In this document: positions 20,413 through 30,210 of the stretch, piece after piece
Layout: each line of letters opens with the position of its first letter
How positions within the stretch are numbered: the first letter of the stretch is position 1
Assembly (NCBI GenBank): GCA_016285345.1
Contig: JAEEQN010000031.1
Location: 1-39,967 of the forward strand
Direction: 5' to 3'
Length of the DNA: 39,967 nucleotides
DNA from: Victivallales bacterium
GTDB taxonomy: Bacteria > Verrucomicrobiota > Lentisphaeria > Victivallales > UBA1829
Translations under genes and position numbers: made by a program
Notes under the pieces: generated by a model
The model's database searches: none
Told to the model about the DNA's origin: nothing
What the model saw: only the letters and a program-made list of their open reading frames with translations

Positions 20413-23221
20413 ATCTGCGGCGGGCCTTCTTCAGCGCGGCGGAAATGGAGTCCGCGGGCGGCGGCTCGGCGGCGGATTCCGGTTCCTGCGAATCCTGCGT
20501 GGATTCGGGCGCGGACTGTACCGTCGCGATCGAGGTGGAAAGCGGTCCTTTCCTGCGTTTGCGCGGGAGTTTGACGCCTCCTTTTACTTCGGAAGCGGAA
20601 TCCGTCCCTTCGGCGTCCATGTCTTTCTTTTTTGCAACGAAGAAGCGTCCGATCAGCAGGAAACGGCGTTCGGCGATCTCGAAGAGGAACAGCAGGATCG
20701 CGGCGAGGCAGAAGAGGGGGGTGAGAGGGAACGCGCGGAGGCGTTTCGGGATGTCGTTCCATATCTCCTCGACGGCGATGCGTTCATGTCCGCCGCAGGC
20801 CCGGAGCAGTTCGGCGAGTTCGCGTCCGGACGCCTGGCCCGGATTGAATTCGGGCGAATACGGCAGTTCGACCGGGACGAGCGAATGCGGCCGCGCGTTG
20901 TCCCACTGGATGGAGCCGAGAACGACGTTTCCGCCCTGGAGCGGGACCTCGGAAACGAGGCGGTCGGGGCCGTCCCATGCGAGCGGATATTTGCGCGTTT
21001 CGGTCCTGCCGGAATCGTCGCAGAAGACAGCCGTGAGCACGGGCGTGCCGCGGAACGGGTCGGAGGTGCGCGCGGGATCGAGTTCGAGCGCGGCGTAATG
21101 GCTGCCGTTGCGTATCTCCTGCGTGATCATGTAGTCCGCGCCCTCGTCGTCGGAGGCGGTCATCCATGTGACGAGCGAGGTCAGGAACGGCGCGGCGCCG
21201 GGATCCTGCGCGAACGGCCCGGTGTAGCGTCCGTCGGCTTCGGCGCAGAACGCCACGACGCGTCCGAGTCCGTACGTTCCGGTCGCGGCGAGCGGGGCGC
21301 GATCCTCGTCGTCGGTAATAAGCACGGCGTCGCATCCGGGGCGCAGATAGGTGAGGTTGCAGCCGTTGAAATCGTACATGCGCGAGAACTTGTTCGCACC
21401 GGGGAGGACGGTCGCGGCGGGCTGGAGCAGCGCCTTCACCGGGTCGGACAGGAACGTGCTGCGGACCATGACGAACGTGTCTTCGGCGAAGATGCGCGGG
21501 AGCTCCTCGGCCTTGTCGGTGAAGTACGCGAGGCCGTTGCCGCGTTTCGCCACGTCCATGAGGAACGCCGCGTCGCTGTCCGACTTCGTGCCGAGTCCGA
21601 CCACGCTGACCGTGATCCCCTTCGATTCGGCGGTGCCGAGCAGGGTGACGTAGGCGCCCGGCTCCTCGGCGTCGGAGGCGTCGGCGAAGAGGATGATGTG
21701 GCGGGACGGGATGTCCGATTTTTCGAGCATGTCGAATGCTGCTTTCAAGCCGGTGTAGGTGAAGATGCCGCCGCCCATGGACTCGATGGAGCGGATTTTG
21801 TTCGCGTGGCCGCGGACCTCGGCGACCGGAGCGAGGCCGATGACCGTATGCGGCGAGCTGTCGACCGCGATCACGCCGAGGCGGTCGAAATCGGACAGCA
21901 GGTTCAGCACCTCGACCGTGGCGGCGTTCGCCAGCGACATCTTGCTGATGCCCTTCGAATTGGTCATGCTCATACTGCCGGAGCGGTCCAGCACCACCAC
22001 GACGGCGTTCGTGCCTTTGCGGACCTCGTTGCGCTGTTCGAGCGTGACGGGGAGCACGTCCTCGATCTCGCTGCGGTAGTAGCCGCCGAGCGCGTAGGAG
22101 GATTTGCCGCCGGTCATCATGAATCCGATCGAGCCCGCGGAGACGAGCCCCTTCAGGCGGGCGAGAGAATCCATGCCGAACGCCGACGCTTTCACGTTCT
22201 CGAAGATCACGCCGGAGACGCCGCCCAGCACTTCGGGCGCGAGCGCGGCGGACGAGGGCTCCATCACCTTCACGTCCATCCCGGCTTCGCGGAGAATGCG
22301 CGCGAGGTTCTTCGTGGGGGACGCGGTCACGAGCAGGACGGGCTTGCGCCCCTCGATGGAGACGATGCGGCGGACATGGTTGTTCTCCGGGACCGGATCG
22401 GCGGGCGCGTCGGGCGGGAGCACGAGCTCGACTTCATAGTTCGCCGTGCCGGGCGAATCGGTCTTGTCGCGCCAGGAGACGGTCGTGACGCCCCGGCGCA
22501 GGCGGACCTCCCGCGTGAGCCACGCGCCGCCGTTCTTGCGGATGCGGCAGACCGCCGTGCCGGACGACTGTGCATAGAGGCGTGCGGAGACGGTGTAGAT
22601 CACGCCGGGCGCGGCGCGGAGAGGTGCGTCGACGGACAGGACCGCGGCGTCGTCGGCGGAACTGCGCGAGAGCAGACGGTAATCGACCGCGACGCCCCGT
22701 GCGGCGGCAGCGGCGGCGGACGCGGCGACGGGATTGCCCGTGGTGTGGAGGCCGTCGGAAAGCAGCAGGATGCGCCCGGAGGCGTCGGACGGGATCAGCT
22801 CCAGCGCGGCGTCGATCGCCCCGGCGATGTCCGTGGCGTGCGGTTCGGTCGGTTCGGTCTGGAGCCCGGTGAACGCCGGAGAATCCGGCAGTTTCTCCAC
22901 GAAGGGTGTCCCGGCGAACGAGATTACGCTCAGCTTCGAGCTGTCGGGCGCGCTGTGTTCCATGCGGCGGATCAGCGAATCCATCTCCTGGCGCGCGCCG
23001 TCCGGCATGGACTTGCTCCGGTCGGCCAGCACGACGAGCGTGCCGGTGCGTTCGGGCAGACGGACCGAGATGCCCGCCATCGCCGCCGCGACCATGATGT
23101 AGATGAGGATGCGAATGGCGTTCAGGACGCGGGTCGGGAGCCTGCGGAACGTGAAAAGGGAGAGCAGCGGCAGCAGGACCAGGAACGCGGCGGGCTGCCA
23201 GATCAGGAAATAGTTCAGCAT
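20411..23221 (-). CDS. Large membrane protein with two von Willebrand A domains
   Basis: 936 residues. Two membrane helices at the N-terminus (~8-25 and ~37-53) precede a first VWA domain with the MIDAS motif DRSKS (Asp67, Ser69, Ser71) and a second VWA with DRSGS (Asp412, Ser414, Ser416). Between them are a beta-rich segment and a class I glutamine amidotransferase-like segment (RKPVLLVTASPTKNLARIL to TGGKSSYALGGYY). Near 850 a third hydrophobic helix (TPLFCLAAILLFLFEI) precedes a basic C-terminal tail. The ATG at 23221 follows AGGAGG and overlaps the previous stop by 7 bp. This layout is like the large VWA proteins at the end of MoxR/DUF58/BatA operons in Planctomycetes and Verrucomicrobia. 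It is the ninth and last gene here. Metal-dependent protein binding at the outer face of the membrane is the likely role. Confidence 0.85.
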   Translation of the reverse strand: MLNYFLIWQPAAFLVLLPLLSLFTFRRLPTRVLNAIRILIYIMVAAAMAGISVRLPERTGTLVVLADRSKSMPDGARQEMDSLIRRMEHSAPDSSKLSVISFAGTPFVEKLPDSPAFTGLQTEPTEPHATDIAGAIDAALELIPSDASGRILLLSDGLHTTGNPVAASAAAAAARGVAVDYRLLSRSSADDAAVLSVDAPLRAAPGVIYTVSARLYAQSSGTAVCRIRKNGGAWLTREVRLRRGVTTVSWRDKTDSPGTANYEVELVLPPDAPADPVPENNHVRRIVSIEGRKPVLLVTASPTKNLARILREAGMDVKVMEPSSAALAPEVLGGVSGVIFENVKASAFGMDSLARLKGLVSAGSIGFMMTGGKSSYALGGYYRSEIEDVLPVTLEQRNEVRKGTNAVVVVLDRSGSMSMTNSKGISKMSLANAATVEVLNLLSDFDRLGVIAVDSSPHTVIGLAPVAEVRGHANKIRSIESMGGGIFTYTGLKAAFDMLEKSDIPSRHIILFADASDAEEPGAYVTLLGTAESKGITVSVVGLGTKSDSDAAFLMDVAKRGNGLAYFTDKAEELPRIFAEDTFVMVRSTFLSDPVKALLQPAATVLPGANKFSRMYDFNGCNLTYLRPGCDAVLITDDEDRAPLAATGTYGLGRVVAFCAEADGRYTGPFAQDPGAAPFLTSLVTWMTASDDEGADYMITQEIRNGSHYAALELDPARTSDPFRGTPVLTAVFCDDSGRTETRKYPLAWDGPDRLVSEVPLQGGNVVLGSIQWDNARPHSLVPVELPYSPEFNPGQASGRELAELLRACGGHERIAVEEIWNDIPKRLRAFPLTPLFCLAAILLFLFEIAERRFLLIGRFFVAKKKDMDAEGTDSASEVKGGVKLPRKRRKGPLSTSIATVQSAPESTQDSQEPESAAEPPPADSISAALKKARRR

Positions 23222-25032
23222 GGGCCGCCTCCTTTGCGCGTGAGGACGAGGTGATGCGCCGCTAGGAGCAGTGCGGCGAGCAGCAGGAACGCCCATGCCA
23301 GCGGACGGAGCATCCAGAACGGCATGACCGCGAGTTTGTCGGCGTCCTGCCGGAACGGTCCCGCGCCGGAGAGGTCGGATTCCTCCGCGGTCAGCCCCAT
23401 CACGCTCGCGGACCACTTCGTTCCGTTGGATTCAAGTCGCCACACGCCGTGGAGCAGGGGACGGAAATCGGCCTGTCCGCGCATCGCCCGTATCTCCGTG
23501 GTCTTGCCGTCGGGCCGGACCGCGGTCAGCGACTGCGCGCCGCGCGGCAGGCGGACCTGGAGAAGTTCGCCGGAGCGCAGATTCATGCGCGCCGGGCCGA
23601 AACGCTCCGTGCGGACGGTCTGCGCGAGGTTCTGGAAGAAGACCGGCCAGAAGGGATGGTGCGTGATGTTCGAGCGCGCCGGGTCGAGGTTCAGAAAGAT
23701 TTCGCGGTCGCGGTTCAGGTTCTGGCGCGTGGACAGCACCGGCACGTCGCCACTCCGCAGAAGCGTCTGCCCCGGCAGATCGTCCGCACTGACCGCCCAC
23801 TGGAGCGAGTCGAGCGGGAGCCCGCGCGAGAGAACGGCGGAGTTTTCGGGCGAAAGCGGTCCGGACGCGGAGGGCGCGGATTCTTCGGATTGAGATTGTT
23901 TCTCTGCGGTTTCGGATTGATTCGCGGGCGTCGTTTTCTTTTTCGGAGAAGCGAGCCAGTAGAGATGCACGGGGGAGGGACTTTCCGCTTCGGCGGGAAG
24001 GATGTCGAGGTCGGGCGTCTCGCCCGTGAGCGCGCGCCGGAACGCCGGATTGCCGTTCAGGACGCGTTCGAGCGCTGACCGTGCGGCGGCGGGGAGACCT
24101 GCGGCGACGCGGTACGAGACGGGGGAATCGTCCTCGGCCTCCAGGACGATCTCGTCGTCGCAAAGCAGGGCGTTTGCGGACGCGTCGGCGTTTTCGAGGC
24201 GGACGGTGACCGCTTCATGCGCGGCGGCGGCCGGGACTGCCAGCACGATGCGGCGCGTTTCCTTCGGCGCGAGGCGGACTTGCGTTTTCAGCGCGCCGGG
24301 TTCGAGCACGAGCACGGCGTCGAGCGGGAGCGCGGAGAAGTTCGCCGCCTCGATCAGGATGCGTCCCGCCGTGCGGCGGGCGTTCACAATGGCGGAGTTG
24401 CCCAGCGGTGCGCCCGCGGAGAAACACGTGGTGTCCGGCGCGAGTTCGAGCGCGGGCTTCCGGTCGGTCACGATCAGAAGCTGGCACCCGCGCGCCATGC
24501 GCCGGGCGAGTGCGGCGGCCGCGGCGAGGTCGGACGAGGTGGCCTGCCCAGTCCAGAACGCCCCGAAATCCGTCCGGGCGTTGCTGTCCGAGGCGAGCAC
24601 GGGGGATTCGGCGGCGACGATCCACAGGACGCGGCGGTCGGGCAGGGCGCGAATCTCGCTTTTGAGGAACTCCACGCCGGATTCGAGCGGGGACTTGCCG
24701 CCGGGTACTTTCGCCTGCATGGACATGGAGTCGTCGAGGATCACGGCGAGCGGCGGGTAGGTCTCCGGGGTGGAGACGAACGGCGCGGCGAGGGCGGCGG
24801 TCAGGAGCAGGAGCGCGGCGAGTTCGAGGTAGAAGATCGCGGGCGGGAACCGGAAGTTGATGCGCGTGCCGCTGTGCGGCGACGCCTGCGGGCGGTCCCA
24901 CAGGAAGATCGCGGGCACGATGCGGACTTTCGAGCGGCGGTGCAGGAGGTAGAGCAGGAGCAGGACCAGCGCGACCGGCACGGCGCACCACAGAAGCGGG
25001 GAGTGTTCGAATCCGAAGAAGAAGTCGTTCAT
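23215..25032 (-). CDS. BatA-like protein with N-terminal membrane domain and VWA domain
   Basis: 605 residues. The N-terminus is the 'aerotolerance regulator' (BatA) type: a helix at ~12-30, then RRSKVRIVPAIFLWDRP, then a second helix at ~66-84. A VWA domain follows with MIDAS DDSMS (Asp100, Ser102, Ser104). The middle is beta-rich with low-complexity Ser/Glu/Lys stretches around 385-410, and a last helix (~580-598) sits next to the C-terminus. The start overlaps the DUF58 stop as ATGA, and the stop overlaps the next VWA gene, so production of the three is coupled. Bat proteins were linked to oxygen tolerance in Bacteroides fragilis, but the role in this phylum is not known. Confidence 0.85.
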   Translation of the reverse strand: MNDFFFGFEHSPLLWCAVPVALVLLLLYLLHRRSKVRIVPAIFLWDRPQASPHSGTRINFRFPPAIFYLELAALLLLTAALAAPFVSTPETYPPLAVILDDSMSMQAKVPGGKSPLESGVEFLKSEIRALPDRRVLWIVAAESPVLASDSNARTDFGAFWTGQATSSDLAAAAALARRMARGCQLLIVTDRKPALELAPDTTCFSAGAPLGNSAIVNARRTAGRILIEAANFSALPLDAVLVLEPGALKTQVRLAPKETRRIVLAVPAAAAHEAVTVRLENADASANALLCDDEIVLEAEDDSPVSYRVAAGLPAAARSALERVLNGNPAFRRALTGETPDLDILPAEAESPSPVHLYWLASPKKKTTPANQSETAEKQSQSEESAPSASGPLSPENSAVLSRGLPLDSLQWAVSADDLPGQTLLRSGDVPVLSTRQNLNRDREIFLNLDPARSNITHHPFWPVFFQNLAQTVRTERFGPARMNLRSGELLQVRLPRGAQSLTAVRPDGKTTEIRAMRGQADFRPLLHGVWRLESNGTKWSASVMGLTAEESDLSGAGPFRQDADKLAVMPFWMLRPLAWAFLLLAALLLAAHHLVLTRKGGGPC

Positions 25033-25904
25033 TTGAGCAGCCCCGCGTGGAAAAGTTCGTCGGGACGGATCTCCGGGCAGAAATCCGAGGCGGAAAGCGG
25101 CAGGAGCAGGACGCCCCGCGACATCGCGGCCGCCGCCCACATGGCGCGGTGGTTCTCGAGGCGTTCGTGGTAGCGCGCCAGCGCGCCTTCGTCAAGCACG
25201 AGTTCGCGTTCCTCCCCGGTCTCCGCATCGACCAGCAGCACGTTCGCGTCCGGCTCGGGTTCGAGCTCCGACGGGTCAAGCACCATCACGACCACGGCGC
25301 GCTTTGCTCCGTCGGCGAGGCGGGACAGCACGGGCGCGGGATCGTCCGGCCCCATGAGGTCGGTCACGAGGATGCGGATGCCGCGCCGGAAGAACTGACC
25401 GGAGAACGAGGCGGGATTCGCGGACGGGCTGAACGGCGTTTCGAAGGGCGGGAAGTCCCAGAGAAGCGGCGAGGCGGGCGCGGGATCCTTGCGGAAGGTA
25501 TCGGCGGCGTGCCAGAGGTTCAGAGAGAACCCGGAGTTCGCGGCGGCGGTCGCGAAGATCGCGGCGAGCGAGATCGCGGCGGACGCCTTGCGTTCGGTCG
25601 ACGCCATGGACGCCGAATGGTCCACGATCACGTCGCACCGAGGGTCGATCTCCTCCGAATACAGCTTGATCATGAGCTGTTCGCTCCGGGCGTACACGCG
25701 CCAGTCGATGCGCCGCAGATCGTCGCCGGGCCGGTATTCGCGGTACTCGGAGAACTCCAGCGCATTGCCCGTGCGGCGTCCGACGCGGCGTCCGTCGATG
25801 CCGGACACCTGAGCGGGGGCGGTCAGCTCCACGCCTCCGGTCGCGGCGAGGGCGCGTTCGACCGCGTCCCTGAAATACGGAATGGCTGCGGCGGGCGGGG
25901 TCAT
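25029..25904 (-). CDS. DUF58 domain protein
   Basis: 291 residues, soluble. It carries the DUF58 signature EFSEYREYRPGDDLRRIDW (~51-69), followed by a VWA-like Rossmann core with a DHSAS MIDAS-type motif. DUF58 proteins are constant partners of MoxR AAA+ ATPases. The ATG at 25904 has a very strong site, AGGAGGAGG, and overlaps the previous stop as ATGA. It sits between the second membrane protein and the BatA-like gene. The biochemical activity of DUF58 is unknown; an adaptor or substrate of MoxR is the usual view. Confidence 0.92.
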   Translation of the reverse strand: MTPPAAAIPYFRDAVERALAATGGVELTAPAQVSGIDGRRVGRRTGNALEFSEYREYRPGDDLRRIDWRVYARSEQLMIKLYSEEIDPRCDVIVDHSASMASTERKASAAISLAAIFATAAANSGFSLNLWHAADTFRKDPAPASPLLWDFPPFETPFSPSANPASFSGQFFRRGIRILVTDLMGPDDPAPVLSRLADGAKRAVVVMVLDPSELEPEPDANVLLVDAETGEERELVLDEGALARYHERLENHRAMWAAAAMSRGVLLLPLSASDFCPEIRPDELFHAGLLK

Positions 25905-27616
25905 GACGCCTCCTCCTTATCCTGTTCCTGTGCCTCCGGAGCCTCGATCTTGTAGGTCGAAGCGGGGCTTTTCAGGAAGCCGAAGGCGGTGAACAGAACA
26001 ATAATAGATACGATATACAGAACGATGCCGACGAATCCGGCGCCTTTTCCGGTCGTCAGTGCCAGAAGCAGCTGGATGGCGACGTAGGAGACGAGACAGG
26101 TCAAATTGAACCGGACGTTGAAGTCCCACGGGGCTTTCATCTCCATTTTTTTCCGCTGCCGGATGTATGAGAAAGCGAGCGCGAAATGGATCGCGGTCCA
26201 GGCGTTCCGCGCCCTGCTGCCGCAGCTGTAGAGGATGAGCGTTCCAACCACGTCGTGATAGCTGCCCGTCCGGATGTCCAACTGGAACAGGATGAAAACG
26301 GTCGCAAGGGTGATAAGTTCCAGCGCGATGACCGGGAGCAGGGAGAGCGGCGAGGCCGGATCGAAGAGTTTCCGCAGGAACGGTTCCTTCGTGCGTGTCT
26401 GTATCTGGCGTTCCGCCAGCGGCGAGGTGACGGAGAGCGAGGTGACCAGCAGGCCGCAGACAGATACGGAAAGCCCCAATGTGACAAACAGGAACAGAAG
26501 TTCGAAAAGTTCGCCTCCGGAACTGCTGTAGGAGGTGTTCCGGACTCCGAGGAAAGCGTTTGCCGAGAGCAGGATCGCGAGGAAGACGCCCGCCGTCGTG
26601 TACAGCAGGATGCGGATCCATCTCGAAGTCCGTTTGCCGAGGCCGAGCTCGCCGGTGTCGGCGGCGGCGAGCGGGAAATAGACGATGGCGAACAGGCAGG
26701 ACACGGCATAGACCGCAAAGAACGCCAGGAAATCCTCCGTGGACGGGCTGACGATGATCCCGAAGAACATGATCGTTTCGATGCCGATGCAGATCGCCAC
26801 CATCAGGGAATCCAGCCGGTAGCAGAACGGCTGCATGAGGAAGAACAGCGAGATCGCCATGACGCACAGGACGGCGCCGACCGGCGTGAGCGCCGACGTC
26901 AGGAGCTCCGTAACCGTCAGTTTGCCCGAAGCAATGCCGGACACCGCGCCCAGCGCCAGGATCAGGAGAATGGGGACGAGGCACGGCGACAGCAGGATGA
27001 GCAGACGTTTCCATGTGTAGAGCAGGCTTTGCAGCGCGCCCTGCACGAGGCCTTTGTTCGAGGTGTACTGCACCAGGTGCGCCAGCAGCGGCGGATCCTT
27101 GGCGCGGGACGTGATGAGGGCGCGGTTTTTGCTGCGAAGCCGGAACGCCGGGGCGACCATGAGGACGGGGAGGAACAGCAGGGGCAGCAGGAAGACGAGG
27201 TTGCTTGCCAATCCGGCCACGCCGAGACCGAGGAAGGCGAAAATGGCGAGCCCTCCGAACCCTTCGCCTTGGCCGCTGGTCTTCAAGGCATCAAGCGCCA
27301 GGATGCCGTTGATGACCGCGAAGACGATCGTCCCGAAGAAATAGAGCTGGAACGCCAGCGCGAACCACTTCAGGTATTTGAGCTTGAGCAGGGCGCGGTG
27401 CTGGGCGACCTGCCGGAAATAATAATAGTAGATGTTCCAGTCGGACGTGTCGCGTCCCTCCAGGTCCAGGCCGCGGTCGAACCACCGGACGAAGCGGATG
27501 AGAAGTCCGGGCTTCTTCTCGGGGCGGACTTCTCCTGTTTCCGCCGTGCGTCCGGCGACGGCGGGCGCTTCCGGCGGATTCCGGGTCATGGTTTCGGGCG
27601 CGGGTTCCGGGTTCAT
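25901..27616 (-). CDS. Polytopic membrane protein, probable second ABC permease
   Basis: 571 residues with about twelve membrane helices from residue ~80 to ~555. A hydrophilic N-terminal 40 residues is followed by an amphipathic Trp/Arg-rich part (FVRWFDRGLDLEG) and a Tyr run, WNIYYYYFRQ. No named domain is recognised. The previous gene is an ABC-2 permease and its stop overlaps this start by ATGA, so the natural reading is the second half of a heterodimeric transporter membrane part. An independent membrane scaffold is possible. It carries a charged Glu/Gln tail at the C-terminus. It belongs to the nine-gene operon. Confidence 0.75.
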   Translation of the reverse strand: MNPEPAPETMTRNPPEAPAVAGRTAETGEVRPEKKPGLLIRFVRWFDRGLDLEGRDTSDWNIYYYYFRQVAQHRALLKLKYLKWFALAFQLYFFGTIVFAVINGILALDALKTSGQGEGFGGLAIFAFLGLGVAGLASNLVFLLPLLFLPVLMVAPAFRLRSKNRALITSRAKDPPLLAHLVQYTSNKGLVQGALQSLLYTWKRLLILLSPCLVPILLILALGAVSGIASGKLTVTELLTSALTPVGAVLCVMAISLFFLMQPFCYRLDSLMVAICIGIETIMFFGIIVSPSTEDFLAFFAVYAVSCLFAIVYFPLAAADTGELGLGKRTSRWIRILLYTTAGVFLAILLSANAFLGVRNTSYSSSGGELFELLFLFVTLGLSVSVCGLLVTSLSVTSPLAERQIQTRTKEPFLRKLFDPASPLSLLPVIALELITLATVFILFQLDIRTGSYHDVVGTLILYSCGSRARNAWTAIHFALAFSYIRQRKKMEMKAPWDFNVRFNLTCLVSYVAIQLLLALTTGKGAGFVGIVLYIVSIIVLFTAFGFLKSPASTYKIEAPEAQEQDKEEAS

Positions 27617-29151
27617 TTTCCGAGCATTTCCTTCGTGGGCGGTTTGACGGCGCCGGTGTCAGGGCGGCGGTGCATGCGGAACGCCTTGACGATCGCGGGC
27701 AGCAGGATCAGGAAGAGGACGCCGGCGACCGCGAGGGAGCAGAAAAGGGCGTGGTGCGTGATGGTCAGGGGGAAGAATCCTCCCCTCGGAGCCGTCCCCG
27801 GTGTCGATGCGACCGATTCTTCGATCGTCTCCATGAAGCAGTAGGTGGGGGAGATCAGCATGGACGCAATGCGGACGGGGAAGGGAATTCCCCTCATTTC
27901 GCCGCTGTTGACCGCGACGGGGATCCATGCGAGAACGTTGCCCGCGACCTCGAAGATGATCATCCACAGCCAGGCGGGCAGGGGCAGTTTTGTCCGCCAG
28001 CTCAGGACGAGCGAGAGGAGCACATATCCCAAGGAGGACACGAGGATGCAGAGGAATCCGCAGACTTGGGAGGTGTTGTCTCCCGACAGATCCCCGAACG
28101 GGTACATCGCCACGGGGATCGCGAGGATCAGGAAGGCGAGGATCAGGGAGCCGGAGAACCCGGTGGAGAACAGGAAATGCAGGACGCGGCCGATGAAATT
28201 GAGCGGGCACTTCAGGTACACGCGGATGCTGTTCGTCGGCATCTCGAAGATTGCGATGATCCCCAGCACGGCGGCCGAGAAGAAGCAGAACGCGAACTCG
28301 ATGAAGTAGAAGGCGTCCGGCGGGAAGTCCGCGGGGCCGTAGATGATGTAGTACGGCAGCATCAGGATCAGCGAGAGGAAGGGCAGGGCGAAGAGATAGG
28401 CTTTCGCGGGCAGGAGCCGGTTGGATTTCGGCGGGGAGACGACCGCGAGCGAGAGCAGGAACAGCATGACGCCGAGCAGGAGCGCGATCTCGTATTCGAC
28501 GAGGAGGGCGATCCAGAAGGAGGAGTCGAGGCTGCCCCGGTCCATGAGGTCGTCGATGATGCTGAACGCGGCGGGGACGAGCCCGAACGCGCTGTTGAAG
28601 ATCCCGACGAAAAACAGCACCGTGACCCATTTCTGCCCGAACGACCCGGCGAAGATGCCCGCGAGCGCGTACAGTATGAGGATCGGGAAGAGGTAGAGCG
28701 TGACGAGCAGGGACGCCATGGAAAGCCCGCGCATGAAGTACGCCGCGGTCAGGAACGGCAGCAGCATGGAGAAGATGCAGAGGATCATGACCATGGCGCC
28801 TTCGAGCTTGCCCAGGATGACGGCGGACGGCTTGAGCGTGGTCAGCATGGAGTAGTTCAGCTCCTTGTCGGACCGTTCCTCCGCGAAACGCTGTTCCGCG
28901 CCGATTGAGCAGAGCAGGACGGAGAGTCCGGCCCCCGCGAAGATGATGAGCAGGAAGAACGCGACGCCCTCGTCCCCGTCCGTGTCGAACGTCATGGCGG
29001 AGGCGAAGAAGAGCGCGACGATGAACTGCACGATGAGGAGCAGGCCCATGAAAACGACCATGCGGCGGTTCTGGAAATACTGGCGCATTTCCTTGATGAA
29101 GACCGGGTTCAGGGACTCGCCGAGGTTTTCGAAAAATGCTTTTCCGACCAT
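27613..29151 (-). CDS. ABC-2 type transporter permease
   Basis: 512 residues with about twelve hydrophobic segments. The N-terminus has the signature NPVFIKEMRQYFQNRRMV common in ABC-2 permeases of this phylum group, and the cytoplasmic loop EERSDKELNYSMLTTL after the third helix is the usual contact for the ATPase. The ATG at 29151 has AGGAGG that overlaps the stop of the ABC ATPase gene, so the two are coupled. The C-terminus is basic (HRRPDTGAVK). The substrate is unknown; ABC-2 exporters move polysaccharides, lipids or drugs, or do mechanical work as in GldA/GldF. Confidence 0.88.
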   Translation of the reverse strand: MVGKAFFENLGESLNPVFIKEMRQYFQNRRMVVFMGLLLIVQFIVALFFASAMTFDTDGDEGVAFFLLIIFAGAGLSVLLCSIGAEQRFAEERSDKELNYSMLTTLKPSAVILGKLEGAMVMILCIFSMLLPFLTAAYFMRGLSMASLLVTLYLFPILILYALAGIFAGSFGQKWVTVLFFVGIFNSAFGLVPAAFSIIDDLMDRGSLDSSFWIALLVEYEIALLLGVMLFLLSLAVVSPPKSNRLLPAKAYLFALPFLSLILMLPYYIIYGPADFPPDAFYFIEFAFCFFSAAVLGIIAIFEMPTNSIRVYLKCPLNFIGRVLHFLFSTGFSGSLILAFLILAIPVAMYPFGDLSGDNTSQVCGFLCILVSSLGYVLLSLVLSWRTKLPLPAWLWMIIFEVAGNVLAWIPVAVNSGEMRGIPFPVRIASMLISPTYCFMETIEESVASTPGTAPRGGFFPLTITHHALFCSLAVAGVLFLILLPAIVKAFRMHRRPDTGAVKPPTKEMLGK

Positions 29152-29163
29152 GGTAGCGCCTCC

Positions 29164-30204
29164 TTACTGGACCTTGCCCTGCGTGATCTTCATGAAGAGC
29201 TCCTCCAGTCCCATCTGGTTCCGCGTGAACGACAGGACCGTGAGCCCGGCGGCGAAGACGGTGCCGACGACGCGGGAGACCTCGGCGTCGGTGCCCTCGA
29301 TGACCGCGTGGACTTCATCGTCGTCGAACAGGTCGACGGAACGCGTGAGCGGGTGCTCGAGGAGTTTCAGACGGACGGGCTCGGCCTCGCCGCGCGGCGT
29401 CTTCAGCATGATGCTGACGCCCTTCGGGACCGCCTGCGGCTGAGGTGCGGCGGGCGCGGCGTCCGAGGCGGAGAGGTCGGCGGATTCGCCGGGCTGAGGC
29501 TGTGCCGGAGTTGGAGCGGGCGCTCCGCCGTTGACCTGCGCGAGAAGGTCGTTCAGCGTGCCGGCGGACAGGAGTTTGCCCTGTTCGATGATGACCGCGC
29601 CGTCGCAGATATCCTGAAGTTCGGACAGGATGTGGCTGCTCAGGAAGATCGCCTTCTTCTGGTCGGCGAGGATCTTCAGCAGCGTGCGGAGCTCGTGACG
29701 GGCGCGCGGATCGAGACCGGCCGCCGGTTCGTCCATGATGAGGACTTTCGGGTTGTGGATCAGGGCGCGCGCGAGGCTGACGCGCTGCTTCATGCCCTTG
29801 GAGAGCGCGTAGAGGAACTTGCCGCGGAGTTCGCCGAGGTTTGTGAATTCCACGATGTCGTTCAGCGCGCGCGTGCGCTCCGCGCCCTTCAGACCGAAAC
29901 TGCGTGCGAAGAAATCGAGGTATTCCCAGACCTGGATGTCCTTGTAGCCGGGGAGGGAGTCGGGCATGTATCCGACCACGCGGCGGACGGCCTCCGGGTA
30001 GAGCGTGGCGGACACGCCGTCGTAGAAGACGTCGCCGGACGTGGCGAGGTCGAGCGTGGCCATGATGCGGATCGTGGTGGTCTTGCCCGCGCCGTTCGGC
30101 CCGATGAACCCGAAGATGTTGCCGTCTTCGAAGGAGAAGGAGATATCATTGACGGCGACGGTCTTGCCGAAAACGCGCGTGAGATTGCGGACTTCAGTTT
30201 TCAT
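29164..30204 (-). CDS. ABC transporter ATP-binding protein
   Basis: 346 residues. Walker A GPNGAGKTT (35-43), Q-loop region PDSLPGYKD, signature LSKGMKQRV (in place of LSGGQ, usual for this exporter type), Walker B VLIMDEPAAGLD and H-loop LSSHIL are all present, so it should hydrolyse ATP. After the core (~1-215) a Pro/Ala-rich linker (about 225-260) leads to a C-terminal domain that resembles the DUF4162-type regulatory fold of ABC-2 ATPases. AGGAGT precedes the ATG at 30204. It is the energy source for the permease next to it. The Pro/Ala linker is unusually long. Confidence 0.93.
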   Translation of the reverse strand: MKTEVRNLTRVFGKTVAVNDISFSFEDGNIFGFIGPNGAGKTTTIRIMATLDLATSGDVFYDGVSATLYPEAVRRVVGYMPDSLPGYKDIQVWEYLDFFARSFGLKGAERTRALNDIVEFTNLGELRGKFLYALSKGMKQRVSLARALIHNPKVLIMDEPAAGLDPRARHELRTLLKILADQKKAIFLSSHILSELQDICDGAVIIEQGKLLSAGTLNDLLAQVNGGAPAPTPAQPQPGESADLSASDAAPAAPQPQAVPKGVSIMLKTPRGEAEPVRLKLLEHPLTRSVDLFDDDEVHAVIEGTDAEVSRVVGTVFAAGLTVLSFTRNQMGLEELFMKITQGKVQ

Positions 30205-30210
30205 GTGGGC

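Noticed and set aside
20390-23254. 954-codon open frame on the plus strand opposite the double-VWA gene
   Set aside because: Same GC artefact. The minus strand has VWA motifs and a coupled start, and the plus-strand translation is Arg/Gly/Asp-rich without domains.
29745-29800. Non-canonical ABC signature LSKGMKQRV as a defect
   Set aside because: LSKGM is a common natural variant in ABC-2 exporter ATPases; the other ATP-binding motifs are intact.
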